The position numbers and the translations under genes were made by a program. DNA of 7,439 bases from CAYJOG01 sp964371695 [NCBI: uncultured bacterium] (lineage in GTDB: Bacteria; CAYJOG01): contig CAYJOG010000134.1 of the NCBI GenBank assembly GCA_964371695.1, forward strand, positions 1-7,439, written 5' to 3'. This document shows, one piece after another, positions 1 to 6,865 of the stretch (the first letter of the stretch is position 1; every line of letters starts with the position of its first letter). The notes beneath the pieces are model-generated. The model saw nothing but the letters and a program-made list of their open reading frames with translations. It ran no database searches and was not told the origin of the DNA.

Positions 1-28
1 GACCACACCAGCCCAAAACAGCCCCCAT
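1..28 (-). CDS. Possible start of next operon gene (cut by window edge)
   Basis: On the minus strand an ATG (28-26) follows directly after the TGA stop (31-29) of the CorC-family gene, and the frame stays open to the edge, reading M-G-A-V-L-G-W-C-G. The tight spacing and the hydrophobic residues would fit the start of a membrane protein. In E. coli the gene after the corC homologue is lnt (apolipoprotein N-acyltransferase), so lnt is a natural guess, but nine codons cannot identify a family. No good ribosome binding site lies close to this ATG; a GAGGAAGGGG stretch about 20 nt upstream is too far to be convincing. It may be chance. Confidence 0.22.
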
Positions 29-1333
29 TCAAGAAGCATCTTCGGCCCCCTCTTCCGTTACCGGAACCGGAGAAACCTGCACCTTCTGAATACGCGTGCC
101 GCGAATGTCCAGAACGTGAAACACCAGACCATGGGCGGTGACTTCCTCGCCGGGCCGGGGCAGGCGGCCCAGGCGCGTGGCCACCAGTCCGCCCACGGTA
201 TCCACTTCTTCCTCCTCCACCTGCACTTCCATCAGTTCGGCCACTTCGTGCAGCGGCGTCACGGCGTCCACCACCAGGGTGCCGTCCAGCTTGCGGGTCC
301 AGCCGCTCTGCTCGTCCTGGTCATATTCATCCTTGATCTCACCAAAAATCTCCTCCAGCAAATCCTCAATCGTCACCATGCCGTGGGTACCGCCATATTC
401 ATCCAGCACCATGGCGATGTGCACGGTTTTCTGTTGCAGTTCCCGCAGCAGATCCGCCAGGGGTTTGGTTTCGGGCACGAAATAAGCAGGCCGCAGCAGC
501 TCGCTCACCGGCCGGGCGGGTTGCTCCAGATTCGAGAGCAGGTCCTTGGCATAAAGCACACCCTGAATTTTGTCGATGGTTTCGCCATAAACCGGATAAC
601 GGCTGAAACCGTGCTGGGCCACTGTTTCCAGCCCGTGGGCCACCGTGGCGGTGGCGGGCAACGACACCATGTTCACGCGGGGCACCATGATTTCGCTCAC
701 CACACGTTCCTTGAAATCAAAAAAGCCCTCCACCATGTCGGCTTCTTCAGGCTCCAGCACGCCGGTGTTTTCGCCCACACTCACCAGGGTCTGGATTTCT
801 TCTTTCGTCACCGAGGGCGAATTGGCCAGCGACACGCCAAAACCCCGCAGCAGGGTTTCGCTCAGGGCCAGAAACACCACCACCAAAGGCCGCACCACCA
901 CGGTAAAAATCGCCAGAAAGGGCGCAGCCATCAGCGCCAGCCGCTCCGGGTCGCGAGCCGAGAACAACTTGGGCGTGACTTCGCCAAACACCAGGATCAC
1001 CAGTGTGGCCGCGAGGTCCAGACCCAGCACCACCAGGGTCAGGCGGTTTTCGGGCACACCCATTTTTTCGGCCAGGCCGTGGCCCAGCGACACCACCAGC
1101 ACACCCAGGCCGATGTTGATGAAGGTGCTGCCCAGCAGAATGCTCGCGAGCAGGTTGCGGGGTTTTTCAAGCAGCGAAAGCGCCACCAGCGCCCGGCGGT
1201 TGCGCTCTTTGGCGCGAGCCTGGAGCCGGGCGCGGGGCGCGCCAAAAAGCGCCGTTTCGCTGCCCGCAAAAAAACCCAGGCACAACACCGCCACACCCAT
1301 CAGCGAGAGCACAACGCCGAGCGGCATGTTCAC
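29..1333 (-). CDS. CorC/HlyC-family transporter (DUF21-CBS-CBS-CorC_HlyC)
   Basis: This 434-residue inner-membrane protein belongs to the hemolysin C/CNNM family, linked to magnesium or cobalt efflux. An N-terminal DUF21 membrane domain (about 1-170) holds the family marks SETAL at 25-29 and GEVTPK at 117-122 and several hydrophobic segments. Two CBS domains follow (about 205-335), with MVPR at 216-219, FSRYPVY at 243-249 and a DEYGGT...[14 protein letters not shown] block at 311-333. The acidic C-terminal CorC_HlyC domain spans about 345-422. E. coli YbeX/CorC in the equivalent operon lacks DUF21, so this is the full-length type. The chosen GTG start overlaps the dgkA stop (GTGA), and GAGGTG lies 5 nt upstream; an ATG two codons later (1327) is an equally possible start. 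Family is certain, the transported ion is not. Confidence 0.93.
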   Translation of the reverse strand: MNMPLGVVLSLMGVAVLCLGFFAGSETALFGAPRARLQARAKERNRRALVALSLLEKPRNLLASILLGSTFINIGLGVLVVSLGHGLAEKMGVPENRLTLVVLGLDLAATLVILVFGEVTPKLFSARDPERLALMAAPFLAIFTVVVRPLVVVFLALSETLLRGFGVSLANSPSVTKEEIQTLVSVGENTGVLEPEEADMVEGFFDFKERVVSEIMVPRVNMVSLPATATVAHGLETVAQHGFSRYPVYGETIDKIQGVLYAKDLLSNLEQPARPVSELLRPAYFVPETKPLADLLRELQQKTVHIAMVLDEYGGTHGMVTIEDLLEEIFGEIKDEYDQDEQSGWTRKLDGTLVVDAVTPLHEVAELMEVQVEEEEVDTVGGLVATRLGRLPRPGEEVTAHGLVFHVLDIRGTRIQKVQVSPVPVTEEGAEDAS

Positions 1334-1938
1334 CGGCTCACCTCACGAAACCGTGCGCCGTACAGCCCCAGGGGCAACGTCAGGCACAGGCCCGTCAAAA
1401 TCCAGGGGGGCGAGTTCACGCCCACCACCAACCCCGCCCACAGGCACAGCAGCGCCAGCACCAGTCCGGTTTTTGCACGGTTAAAAACATGGTGCAGACC
1501 ATACAGCAACAGCGTGGCGGCCACGGCGGGCAGCGTGGCGGCCTGCCACAGGGGTTGCTTTTCGCACAAAAGCCGGAACGCGGCCGGCCCCAGCAGCGCC
1601 AGCCCCACCGCAGCGGCCCCCACGGCGGCCACCAGCACCGCACCGGCGGCGGCGTCCTTGGCCGCGCCAATCAGCGGGTTGTGATCGCGGGTGATGGCGT
1701 CGCAGGCGGCCTCCACGGCGCTGTTCACCAGCTCCAGGGACATCACCAGCACAAACAGCACCACCACGGCCACGGGCACAAAGGCGGGCAGGCGAATTTT
1801 CTGCACCGCCAGCAGATGACACACCAAAAGCACCACCGTGGCGGCGAAAAAATGAAACCGCAGGTGCGGCTGGCTGCGCAGACCCCACAACACGCCTTTG
1901 CCCGCGTCTACAAACGCCTTCACGCGGGGGTGCGTCAT
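1330..1938 (-). CDS. dgkA: DgkA-type lipid kinase with C-terminal membrane extension
   Basis: An integral-membrane kinase of the DagK family, which phosphorylates diacylglycerol or undecaprenol to recycle lipids at the inner membrane. Residues 1-118 form a complete family unit: GKGVLWGLRSQPHLRFH near the N-terminus, three membrane segments (about 27-45, 52-77, 96-118), and the active-site signature E69-L-V-N72-S-A-V-E76 with D80 and AKD (93-95). The N-terminal pattern resembles undecaprenol kinases of Gram-positive type more than E. coli DgkA, so the substrate is open. At 202 residues it is well over the usual 120-130: residues 119-202 add about three more hydrophobic segments (133-150, 157-174, 177-194) I cannot assign. 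The ATG overlaps the ybeY stop (ATGA) and has no clear Shine-Dalgarno, pointing to translational coupling. Confidence 0.9.
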   Translation of the reverse strand: MTHPRVKAFVDAGKGVLWGLRSQPHLRFHFFAATVVLLVCHLLAVQKIRLPAFVPVAVVVLFVLVMSLELVNSAVEAACDAITRDHNPLIGAAKDAAAGAVLVAAVGAAAVGLALLGPAAFRLLCEKQPLWQAATLPAVAATLLLYGLHHVFNRAKTGLVLALLCLWAGLVVGVNSPPWILTGLCLTLPLGLYGARFREVSR

Positions 1939-2366
1939 GCCAGCAACGCCGCGCCCGAATGGGCGAAGGCTTCCTCCGTGAGCTGGTGCATCAGGTCGGC
2001 TTCTTTTTTCTTCTTGTGATCATGACCAAACAGGTGCAGCAGGCCGTGAATGAACAGGCGCACGATTTCCTGCCTCAGCGGCAGGGGGCTGCGGCGGCGT
2101 GCGGCCTGGGTGCTGATGGCGATGTCCCCCGCCAGCAGCACGCCGTCTTCATCAGGTTCCTGCATGGGGAACGACAACACATCAGTGGTGCGGTCGAAGC
2201 CCCTGAAGTCGCGGTTGAGCTGGCGCAGCAGGTCGTCTCCCCCCACCAGCACGTTCACGCGGCAGTCACCCCAGCCCTCGTGCCGGGCCAGAAAACGGGC
2301 GGCTTTCACCATGCAGGGTTTCAGCCCCCTGGCCTCGCCGGTGGTGTCTTCAAGCAGGACGTGCAC
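1935..2366 (-). CDS. ybeY: Endoribonuclease YbeY (rRNA maturation factor)
   Basis: YbeY is a zinc-dependent single-strand endoribonuclease that acts in 16S rRNA 3'-end maturation and ribosome quality control in the cytoplasm. The 143-residue protein shows the family hallmark HGLLHLFGHDH at 107-117, giving zinc ligands H107, H111 and H117, and the conserved NRDFRGFDRTTDVLSFP block at 51-67, including R55. Length is close to the family norm. The GTG start lies 17 nt inside the end of the HD-domain gene and is preceded by AAGGG about 12 nt upstream; the next in-frame ATG (codon 19) would remove the first N-terminal strand, so GTG is preferred. PhoH/YbeZ is encoded two genes upstream; the two proteins are widely linked in genomes and thought to cooperate on RNA. 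Confidence 0.95.
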   Translation of the reverse strand: MHVLLEDTTGEARGLKPCMVKAARFLARHEGWGDCRVNVLVGGDDLLRQLNRDFRGFDRTTDVLSFPMQEPDEDGVLLAGDIAISTQAARRRSPLPLRQEIVRLFIHGLLHLFGHDHKKKKEADLMHQLTEEAFAHSGAALLA

Positions 2367-3057
2367 CGGCGCTTTTCCCTTCTCTGGCTTTGGTTTTGGT
2401 CAGTTCGGCCTGCAGGCCCTTTTCATAATTCAGGCGCTGGTGATGAATGCGCAGCAGGGTTTTGACGAACACCTGCCGAATGACATCGAGCTGTTGCAGG
2501 GTGAGGCTGCAATCGTCGAGCTGGCCGTCTTCCAGCTTGCCTTTGATCATGCGGTCCACCTGATCTTCCACCGCCTTGAGGGTGACGGTGGGCAGACTGC
2601 GCACGCTGGCCTCGCAGGTGTCGGCCAGCATGATGACGGCTTCTTCCATGGTCTGGGGCTTGGGGCCGGGATAACGGAACTGGCTTTCGTTCACCGTTTC
2701 GCCCTGGGCCTGGATTTTGGCCTTGTTGTAGAAAAAGCTCACCAGACCGGTGCCGTGGTGGGCGGGAATCACGCGGATGATGCTTTCGGGCAGGCGCGCC
2801 GCCCGGCCCATTTCAATGCCCTCTTTCACGTGGTTCACAATCACCAGAGCGCTGAGAGACGGCGCGAGGTCGTCATGCACCGACGCCTCGCCGGGGTTGA
2901 GGTTTTCGGTGAAAAACTCTGGCCGCCGGGTTTTGCCGATGTCGTGGTAATAACAGGCCACCCGCGCCAGCAGGGCGTCGCCCCCCAGGGCCTCTACGGC
3001 GGCGTCGCTGATGGCGGCCATGATCATGCTGTGGTGGTAGGTGCCGGGGGCCTCCAC
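2350..3057 (-). CDS. pgpH: HD-domain half of 7TM-HD phosphodiesterase (downstream of amber codon)
   Basis: This is the cytoplasmic HD phosphohydrolase part of a PgpH/YqfF-type protein, a family known to hydrolyse cyclic di-AMP. It is in the same frame as the membrane half and separated from it only by one TAG (3070-3072). The HD residues are all present: GTYHHS at 5-10, YHDIGKTRRPEFF at 37-49 (H38, D39), HD at 61-62, NHVKEG with H76 at 75-80, PAHHGTG with H100-H101 at 98-104, and D146 in the LADTCEA stretch. The tail (210-235) is Lys-rich. The start shown is the first usable GTG, 12 nt after the TAG, with no Shine-Dalgarno ahead, so independent translation is doubtful. If translated by read-through, the segment adds RKLF before this Val. 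Residues look under normal constraint, arguing against an old pseudogene. Confidence 0.75.
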   Translation of the reverse strand: MEAPGTYHHSMIMAAISDAAVEALGGDALLARVACYYHDIGKTRRPEFFTENLNPGEASVHDDLAPSLSALVIVNHVKEGIEMGRAARLPESIIRVIPAHHGTGLVSFFYNKAKIQAQGETVNESQFRYPGPKPQTMEEAVIMLADTCEASVRSLPTVTLKAVEDQVDRMIKGKLEDGQLDDCSLTLQQLDVIRQVFVKTLLRIHHQRLNYEKGLQAELTKTKAREGKSAGARPA

Positions 3058-3069
3058 AAAAAGTTTGCG

Positions 3070-3072
3070 CTA
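3070..3072 (-). other. In-frame amber (TAG) codon inside the 7TM-HD gene
   Basis: The minus-strand codons around this site read AAC/AAT-CCC-AAT-CAC-CCG-CTG, then TAG, then CGC-AAA-CTT-TTT-GTG-GAG-GCC. Around it the protein reads ELANPNHPL, stop, RKLFVEAPGTYHHS. From memory of the family this is an unbroken helix where the stop position is normally Leu or Met (NHPLLRKL...EAPGTYHHS), so alignment needs no gap and no frameshift. A TTG Leu codon would become TAG by one base change. No other annotated gene in the window ends in TAG: six stops are TGA and one is TAA. One site is not evidence for a reassigned code. Nonsense mutation, sequencing error, read-through and true gene splitting all remain open. 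Confidence 0.9.
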
Positions 3073-4506
3073 CAGCGGGTGATTGGGATTGGCCAGTTCC
3101 AGCAAGGTGTTGGCCGTGGCGATGTTGAAGAGTTTTTCGAACAGCGGCAGCGACCCCAGGGCCACCACCGCGCCAATGAGCGTGCTGGCCACCGCCACCA
3201 CCATGGCCCGCAGGGCTTCTTCCATGGGTTTGCTGTAGGACACCTCGGTGGCCAGGGCCAGCAACCCCGCCAAAACGGCGCACACGGCCCCCAGGCGCAG
3301 CAGGTCCTCGCGTGTGAAACGGGACTTGAAATAAACCAGCGCCATCACCGACACCACAAACGCAGGCAGCAGAAAACGCGGCGGAATGAGAAACACCGTG
3401 CCCAGCAGCACCACCTGAAAAAGCACCACCAGCCCGGCAATGGGCGGGCGATAAAGCGCACTCACCAAAAGGGCGTTGAACACCAGCAGACCCGTGAGCG
3501 CATAGCCCATATAGGCCAGCTTGATTTTCATGGCCACCGGCACGCTGGCGAAAAGCAGCAGGCCCGTCACCGTGGCCACCCAAAAAAATGCGTTGGTCTT
3601 GAGCAGGTTGGCGTCCAGCATTTCCACCAGCTTCACGAACAGCAGCAGAATCACCAGCAGCAGCACCCCCAGCAACACCAGCCGCCACGCCAGTTGGTTG
3701 GACACCTCGCGGGGGGCCTGCTGCAACAGCGCCACGTCATCCTGCGTGAGTTGCTGGCCCGCCCGCAAAAGCCGCTCCCCCGCCTGATAGGCCCGCGACG
3801 GCCCCTTGCCCCGCGCGCGCAGGCTTTGCAGGGTGCTGAGCAGATCCTGATGCGCGTCGGGCAGGGCAAAGGCGGCGGCGCTCTCAAGGGCCAGCCTTTT
3901 TTTCTCGCCCCGCAGGTCCCCGAAAACGCCTGTTTTTTCAAAACGTTTTTTGAGGTTTTCGGCAGACTGGGCCATGGGCAGGCCCTTTTCATACAACGCC
4001 GTCAGGCCGGAATGGGCCGCCCAGCGGATGTTCAGCCGGTCCTTCGCCGGCAGGGCCAGCAGGCGTTCCAGCGGAAACGTCGTGGGCAAAAAAGGTGAAT
4101 GCACCCGCACCAACCCCGCCGATTCCGCCCGCTCGGCGGCTTCCTCCACCACGCGGAACGCCTCGTTCAAACCACTCAGGGCCAGATTCCGCACACCTTT
4201 CACCCGGCGCACCTCGCCGGTTCCCGTGTGTTGCAGACGACCGAGGTCTTCTTCGCTGAAACGGCTCAGGGGGGCCCGCAGGTCAAAGGGCGCGTAAATG
4301 TCCATCAGCACCAGATCCCCTGCCTGCAGGCCCATCACGTCGCGCCGCAGATAAAACAGGCTGGTCACCGACAACAGGGCCACATAGGCAATGAACACGC
4401 CGCCCCACAGGCGGTTGCGCAAAAAACCGGGGCGCAGTGTCCACAGCCCCTGATTCAGGCGGTCATACACCGTGCGCCACGAGGGTTTGGTTTTTTTGAC
4501 TGTCAC
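3070..4506 (-). CDS. pgpH: Membrane/sensor half of 7TM-HD phosphodiesterase (ends at amber codon)
   Basis: This 478-residue piece matches the N-terminal two thirds of the PgpH/YqfF family. One membrane segment (about 36-53) leads into a large extracytoplasmic 7TMR-HDED-type sensor domain (about 54-270), followed by seven hydrophobic segments (about 273-292, 305-325, 333-350, 355-375, 378-394, 404-422, 433-452), then the start of the HD domain, PLFEKLFNIATANTLLELANPNHPL. It stops at TAG; with read-through the product would be 718 residues, a normal family length. The GTG start overlaps the phoH stop (GTGA) and has GAGG 7 nt upstream. Codons 4-6 contain an A7 run. Alone it would be a membrane receptor with no catalytic domain. 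Fold and family are clear; the ligand is unknown. Confidence 0.85.
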   Translation of the reverse strand: MTVKKTKPSWRTVYDRLNQGLWTLRPGFLRNRLWGGVFIAYVALLSVTSLFYLRRDVMGLQAGDLVLMDIYAPFDLRAPLSRFSEEDLGRLQHTGTGEVRRVKGVRNLALSGLNEAFRVVEEAAERAESAGLVRVHSPFLPTTFPLERLLALPAKDRLNIRWAAHSGLTALYEKGLPMAQSAENLKKRFEKTGVFGDLRGEKKRLALESAAAFALPDAHQDLLSTLQSLRARGKGPSRAYQAGERLLRAGQQLTQDDVALLQQAPREVSNQLAWRLVLLGVLLLVILLLFVKLVEMLDANLLKTNAFFWVATVTGLLLFASVPVAMKIKLAYMGYALTGLLVFNALLVSALYRPPIAGLVVLFQVVLLGTVFLIPPRFLLPAFVVSVMALVYFKSRFTREDLLRLGAVCAVLAGLLALATEVSYSKPMEEALRAMVVAVASTLIGAVVALGSLPLFEKLFNIATANTLLELANPNHPL

Positions 4507-5522
4507 GGGGCAGCCTCGCCCTCGCCCGCCGCGTTTTCATAGGCGGCGACAATGCGCTCCACCAGCGGGTGGCGCACGATGTCGCCCTTGTTGAAATCCA
4601 CAAAACCCAGGCCCTGCACCTGACGCAGTTTGCGGCCGGCCTCCACCAGGCCGCTCACCTGCCCCTTGGGCAGGTCAATCTGCGACACGTCGCCGTTGAT
4701 GATGGCCCGGCTGCCCGGCCCCAGACGGGTGAGGAACATGCGCATCTGGTCGCTGGTGGTGTTCTGGGCTTCGTCCAGAATGGCCACGCATTGCGTGAAG
4801 GTGCGCCCCCGCATGAAACCCAACGGGGCGATTTCCACAATGTCGCGCTCCAGCAGGCGCTGGAGGTTTTCAGGCCCCATCAGCAGGTGCAGTGCGTCAT
4901 AAAGGGGCCGCAGATAGGGGTTGATCTTGGCGCTGAGGTCGCCGGGCAGGTAACCGAGTTTTTCGCCGCTTTCCACCGCCGGGCGGGTGAGCACAATGCG
5001 GCGGATGTCTTTTTTCTCGAGCCAACTCAGCGCCATGGCGGCGGCCAGATAGGTTTTGCCTGTGCCCGCCGGGCCAATGCCCACCACGATGTCGTTTTGC
5101 CGCATGGCCTTGATGAACGCCGCCTGATTGGCGGTGCGCCCCACCACCCGGCGGCCCCCCTCCAGCACGATGGCTTCTTCCAGCATGTCCAGCAGGCGAA
5201 ACCCGCTGTCGTGCCGCGACAGGGCATAGGCCATGTCCCGCGCCTTCACCTCCACGCCGCGCCCCAACAGGGTTTTGGCGTCTTCCAGCACATTCACCAG
5301 AGCGCTCACCCGGCCCGGCTGGCCCTTGAGCTTCACCACGTCGCCACGGGCGCTCATGGCCACACCGCTTTCTTTTTCCAGGGTGCGCAGTTCCACGTCC
5401 AGCGCCCCCACCAGCCTGAGCAGGGTGGCGTGGTCCTCAAAAGGCACCTCGGCCTCCAGCACCGCCCCCGGTTTTTCGGTGAGGGTCTGTGCAGGCGCTT
5501 TGTCGTCGGACATGGCGTTCAT
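4503..5522 (-). CDS. ybeZ: PhoH-like ATPase (YbeZ)
   Basis: A cytoplasmic P-loop ATPase of the PhoH family, tied to RNA metabolism and to YbeY. The 339-residue protein has an N-terminal KH-like nucleic-acid-binding region (about 20-95) and a C-terminal helicase-like ATPase: Walker A GPAGTGKT at 150-157, Walker B ILDEAQN at 248-254, and the GDVSQIDLPKGQVSGL block from 277. RPAVESGEKLGYLPGD (180-195) is strongly conserved in the family. The frame is open well upstream inside the HIT gene, but the ATG at 5522 is chosen because it sits 11 nt after the HIT stop with GAAGG 8 nt ahead; a second ATG at 5513 is possible. Length and motifs are typical, with nothing missing. Confidence 0.95.
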   Translation of the reverse strand: MNAMSDDKAPAQTLTEKPGAVLEAEVPFEDHATLLRLVGALDVELRTLEKESGVAMSARGDVVKLKGQPGRVSALVNVLEDAKTLLGRGVEVKARDMAYALSRHDSGFRLLDMLEEAIVLEGGRRVVGRTANQAAFIKAMRQNDIVVGIGPAGTGKTYLAAAMALSWLEKKDIRRIVLTRPAVESGEKLGYLPGDLSAKINPYLRPLYDALHLLMGPENLQRLLERDIVEIAPLGFMRGRTFTQCVAILDEAQNTTSDQMRMFLTRLGPGSRAIINGDVSQIDLPKGQVSGLVEAGRKLRQVQGLGFVDFNKGDIVRHPLVERIVAAYENAAGEGEAAP

Positions 5523-5533
5523 TGGTTTGACCT

Positions 5534-5887
5534 TCAGCCGGGGGGCCAGGTCATGTGACGCCCTCCCAGCAAATGAAAATGCAGGTGATACACCGTTTGT
5601 CCCCCGTGCTGGCCCATGTTGTTGACCACACGGTAGCCATTTTGGGGCAGATTTTTTTCCTTTGCGGTTTTTTGGAGTAATTCCAGGGTTTTCATCACGT
5701 CGGTCCAGGCTTCGTCCGCCACGGCGTCCAGGCTTTCCAGATGTTTGCGGGGAATCCCCAGCCAGTGCAACGGCGCCTGGGGGTTGAGATCGGCAAACAC
5801 CAGGCCCCATTCATTTTGCGCCACCACCTGTGCCGGAACCTGACCCGACGCCACCTTGCAAAAAATACACTCCGCAGCGGTAGCCAC
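5534..5887 (-). CDS. hinT: HIT-family nucleotide hydrolase (HinT-like)
   Basis: A small cytoplasmic histidine-triad protein; HinT enzymes hydrolyse AMP-amine and AMP-lysine phosphoramidates, including aminoacyl-adenylates from tRNA synthetases. All marks of the HinT branch are present in 117 residues: CIFCK at 7-11, PLHWLGIPRKHLESL at 39-53, GYRVVNN at 84-90, the triad H101-L-H103-F-H105-L-L, and the terminal GGRHMTWPPG. The start is GTG at 5887, with AGGA 7 nt upstream. It is the first gene of the leftward operon, 11 nt before phoH. A hinT gene heading a phoH-ybeY cluster may reflect co-regulation only; I see no direct functional tie. Confidence 0.94.
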   Translation of the reverse strand: MATAAECIFCKVASGQVPAQVVAQNEWGLVFADLNPQAPLHWLGIPRKHLESLDAVADEAWTDVMKTLELLQKTAKEKNLPQNGYRVVNNMGQHGGQTVYHLHFHLLGGRHMTWPPG

Positions 5888-5952
5888 CCTGATTTCCTGC
5901 TGTCAGTCTGGGCCTTTCTGCCAGCGTGTTCAAGGGGGCGGCATGGGCGGTC

Positions 5953-5982
5953 AAAAAAGCTGGCGGCGGTCCCCGCGCCGCC
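5953..5982 (-). terminator. GC hairpin plus T-run in the divergent gap (terminator-like)
   Basis: Reading the minus strand, GGCGGCG (5982-5976), a 7-nt loop CGGGGAC, and CGCCGCC (5968-5962) form a perfect 7-bp all-GC stem, followed by AGC and then TTTTTT (5958-5953). This is the shape of a rho-independent terminator for leftward transcription, though the T-run begins 3 nt after the stem. It lies 66 nt upstream of the hinT start, so it could block antisense transcription leaving the nadE side or attenuate a leftward message starting further right. On the plus strand the same hairpin would sit 19 nt ahead of the amidase ATG. No experimental direction can be assigned. Confidence 0.4.
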
Positions 5983-6001
5983 TTACCATCCCCACCAGAC
6001 C

Positions 6002-6865
6002 ATGCAGGACTTCACCCTCGCCCTTGCCCAGATGACCCCCCGCCTTGGTCTGGTGGACCAGAATCTGGCGCAGGTGCTGGCGCTGGCCGAAGAAGCCAAA
6101 GGCGCGGGGGCGGATCTGGTGATGTTCCCGGAGTTGTGCCTGACGGGGTATTTTTTGCGGGACCTGGCCCGCGAGGTGGCCCTGCCCGCCGATTCCCCCC
6201 GTCTGAAACCCCTCTACAAGCTGAGCCACAAACTGGACATCGTGGCCAGTTTTGTAGAAGAAGCCCCGGACGGCCAGCTTTATATCGCCGCCGGTTATTT
6301 CAGCAAAGGGGCGCTGCTGCACCTGCACCGCAAGGTGTATCTGCCCACCTATGGCATGTTTGAAGACGCCCGGTTTTTTTCGGCGGGCCAGCACCTGGGG
6401 GCTTTTCACACCCCCCTCGGCCCCATGGCCATCCTGATCTGTGAAGATTTCTGGCATCCCTCCAGCACTTGGCTGGCGGCGCTGGATGGCGCGCAGGTCA
6501 TCCTCTGCCCCAGCGCCAGCCCCGCCCGCGCCCCCGAAGGCCACGAGTTCACCAACACCCGCTGGATGCGCAGCCTGAGCACCCTCATGGCGGGCAGTTA
6601 TGGCCTTTATGTGGCTTATAACAACCGCGTGGGTTATGAAGACGGCGTGGGTTTTGCCGGGGCCAGCCACGTGGCGGGGCCATCGGGGGACGTGCTGGGG
6701 GAGGCCCCCGTGCTGCGCGAAGAACTGCTGCTGTGCCACCTCAGCGCCCTGGCGCTGAAACGCGAGCGCCACCGCCTGCCCCTGCTGCGCGATGAAGACC
6801 CCTGGTTTCTGCAAAGAGAGCTGGGGCGCATTGTGAAAGGCAAAGAGGAAGGGGCGGATGAATAA
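6002..6865 (+). CDS. Nitrilase-superfamily amidase, probable glutaminase partner of NadE
   Basis: A 287-residue carbon-nitrogen hydrolase with the catalytic Glu-Lys-Cys triad: E44 in [10 protein letters not shown]111 in [18 protein letters not shown] (E121 is a likely helper), and C147 in [15 protein letters not shown] at 169-176 and [15 protein letters not shown] at 206-220 are also typical. The pattern resembles the glutaminase domain of glutamine-dependent NAD+ synthetases, and the gene overlaps nadE by 8 nt, so it probably releases ammonia from glutamine for NadE; this role is inferred. A stand-alone amidase with another substrate is the alternative. The ATG at 6002 is chosen because no ATG or GTG lies upstream in frame within the gap and the sandwich-fold strand FTLALAQM starts right after it. 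No Shine-Dalgarno is visible ahead of it. Confidence 0.88.
   Translation: MQDFTLALAQMTPRLGLVDQNLAQVLALAEEAKGAGADLVMFPELCLTGYFLRDLAREVALPADSPRLKPLYKLSHKLDIVASFVEEAPDGQLYIAAGYFSKGALLHLHRKVYLPTYGMFEDARFFSAGQHLGAFHTPLGPMAILICEDFWHPSSTWLAALDGAQVILCPSASPARAPEGHEFTNTRWMRSLSTLMAGSYGLYVAYNNRVGYEDGVGFAGASHVAGPSGDVLGEAPVLREELLLCHLSALALKRERHRLPLLRDEDPWFLQRELGRIVKGKEEGADE

Noticed and set aside
116-1684. A 522-codon plus-strand open frame antisense to corC and dgkA
   Set aside because: Same reason: His/Gln-rich shadow translation opposite genes with clear family motifs.
3070-3072. Amber reassignment as the genetic code of the host
   Set aside because: A reassigned TAG would appear inside many genes; only one is seen in about 7.4 kb, and TGA preference is partly forced by the ATGA/GTGA overlaps. 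Kept only as a thing to test.
2873-3688. A minus-strand frame of 271 codons spanning the amber site, which might suggest a frameshifted product
   Set aside because: Its sequence is Gly/Ala/Arg-rich and matches nothing, whereas the conserved family residues on both sides of the TAG are in one and the same other frame. There is no frameshift to explain.
3940-3951. AAAACGTTTT palindrome within the 7TM-HD coding region
   Set aside because: Short AT palindrome inside a conserved gene, single copy, no context suggesting a regulator site.
2050-4098. A 682-codon plus-strand open frame antisense to ybeY and the 7TM-HD gene
   Set aside because: Its translation is His/Gln/Arg-rich low-complexity text with no recognisable motif, and it exactly overlays conserved minus-strand genes; it is a shadow of GC-rich codon use.
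4491-4497. A7 run (minus strand) in codons 4-6 of the 7TM-HD gene as a programmed slippage site
   Set aside because: The encoded Lys-Lys-Thr fits a basic cytoplasmic N-terminus, and no alternative frame or stimulatory structure makes slippage useful.
5905-5933. TTGAAC with a 17-nt spacer and CAGACT as a leftward promoter for hinT
   Set aside because: The -10 box matches only three of six consensus bases, and initiation there would leave the Shine-Dalgarno at the very 5' end of the message.
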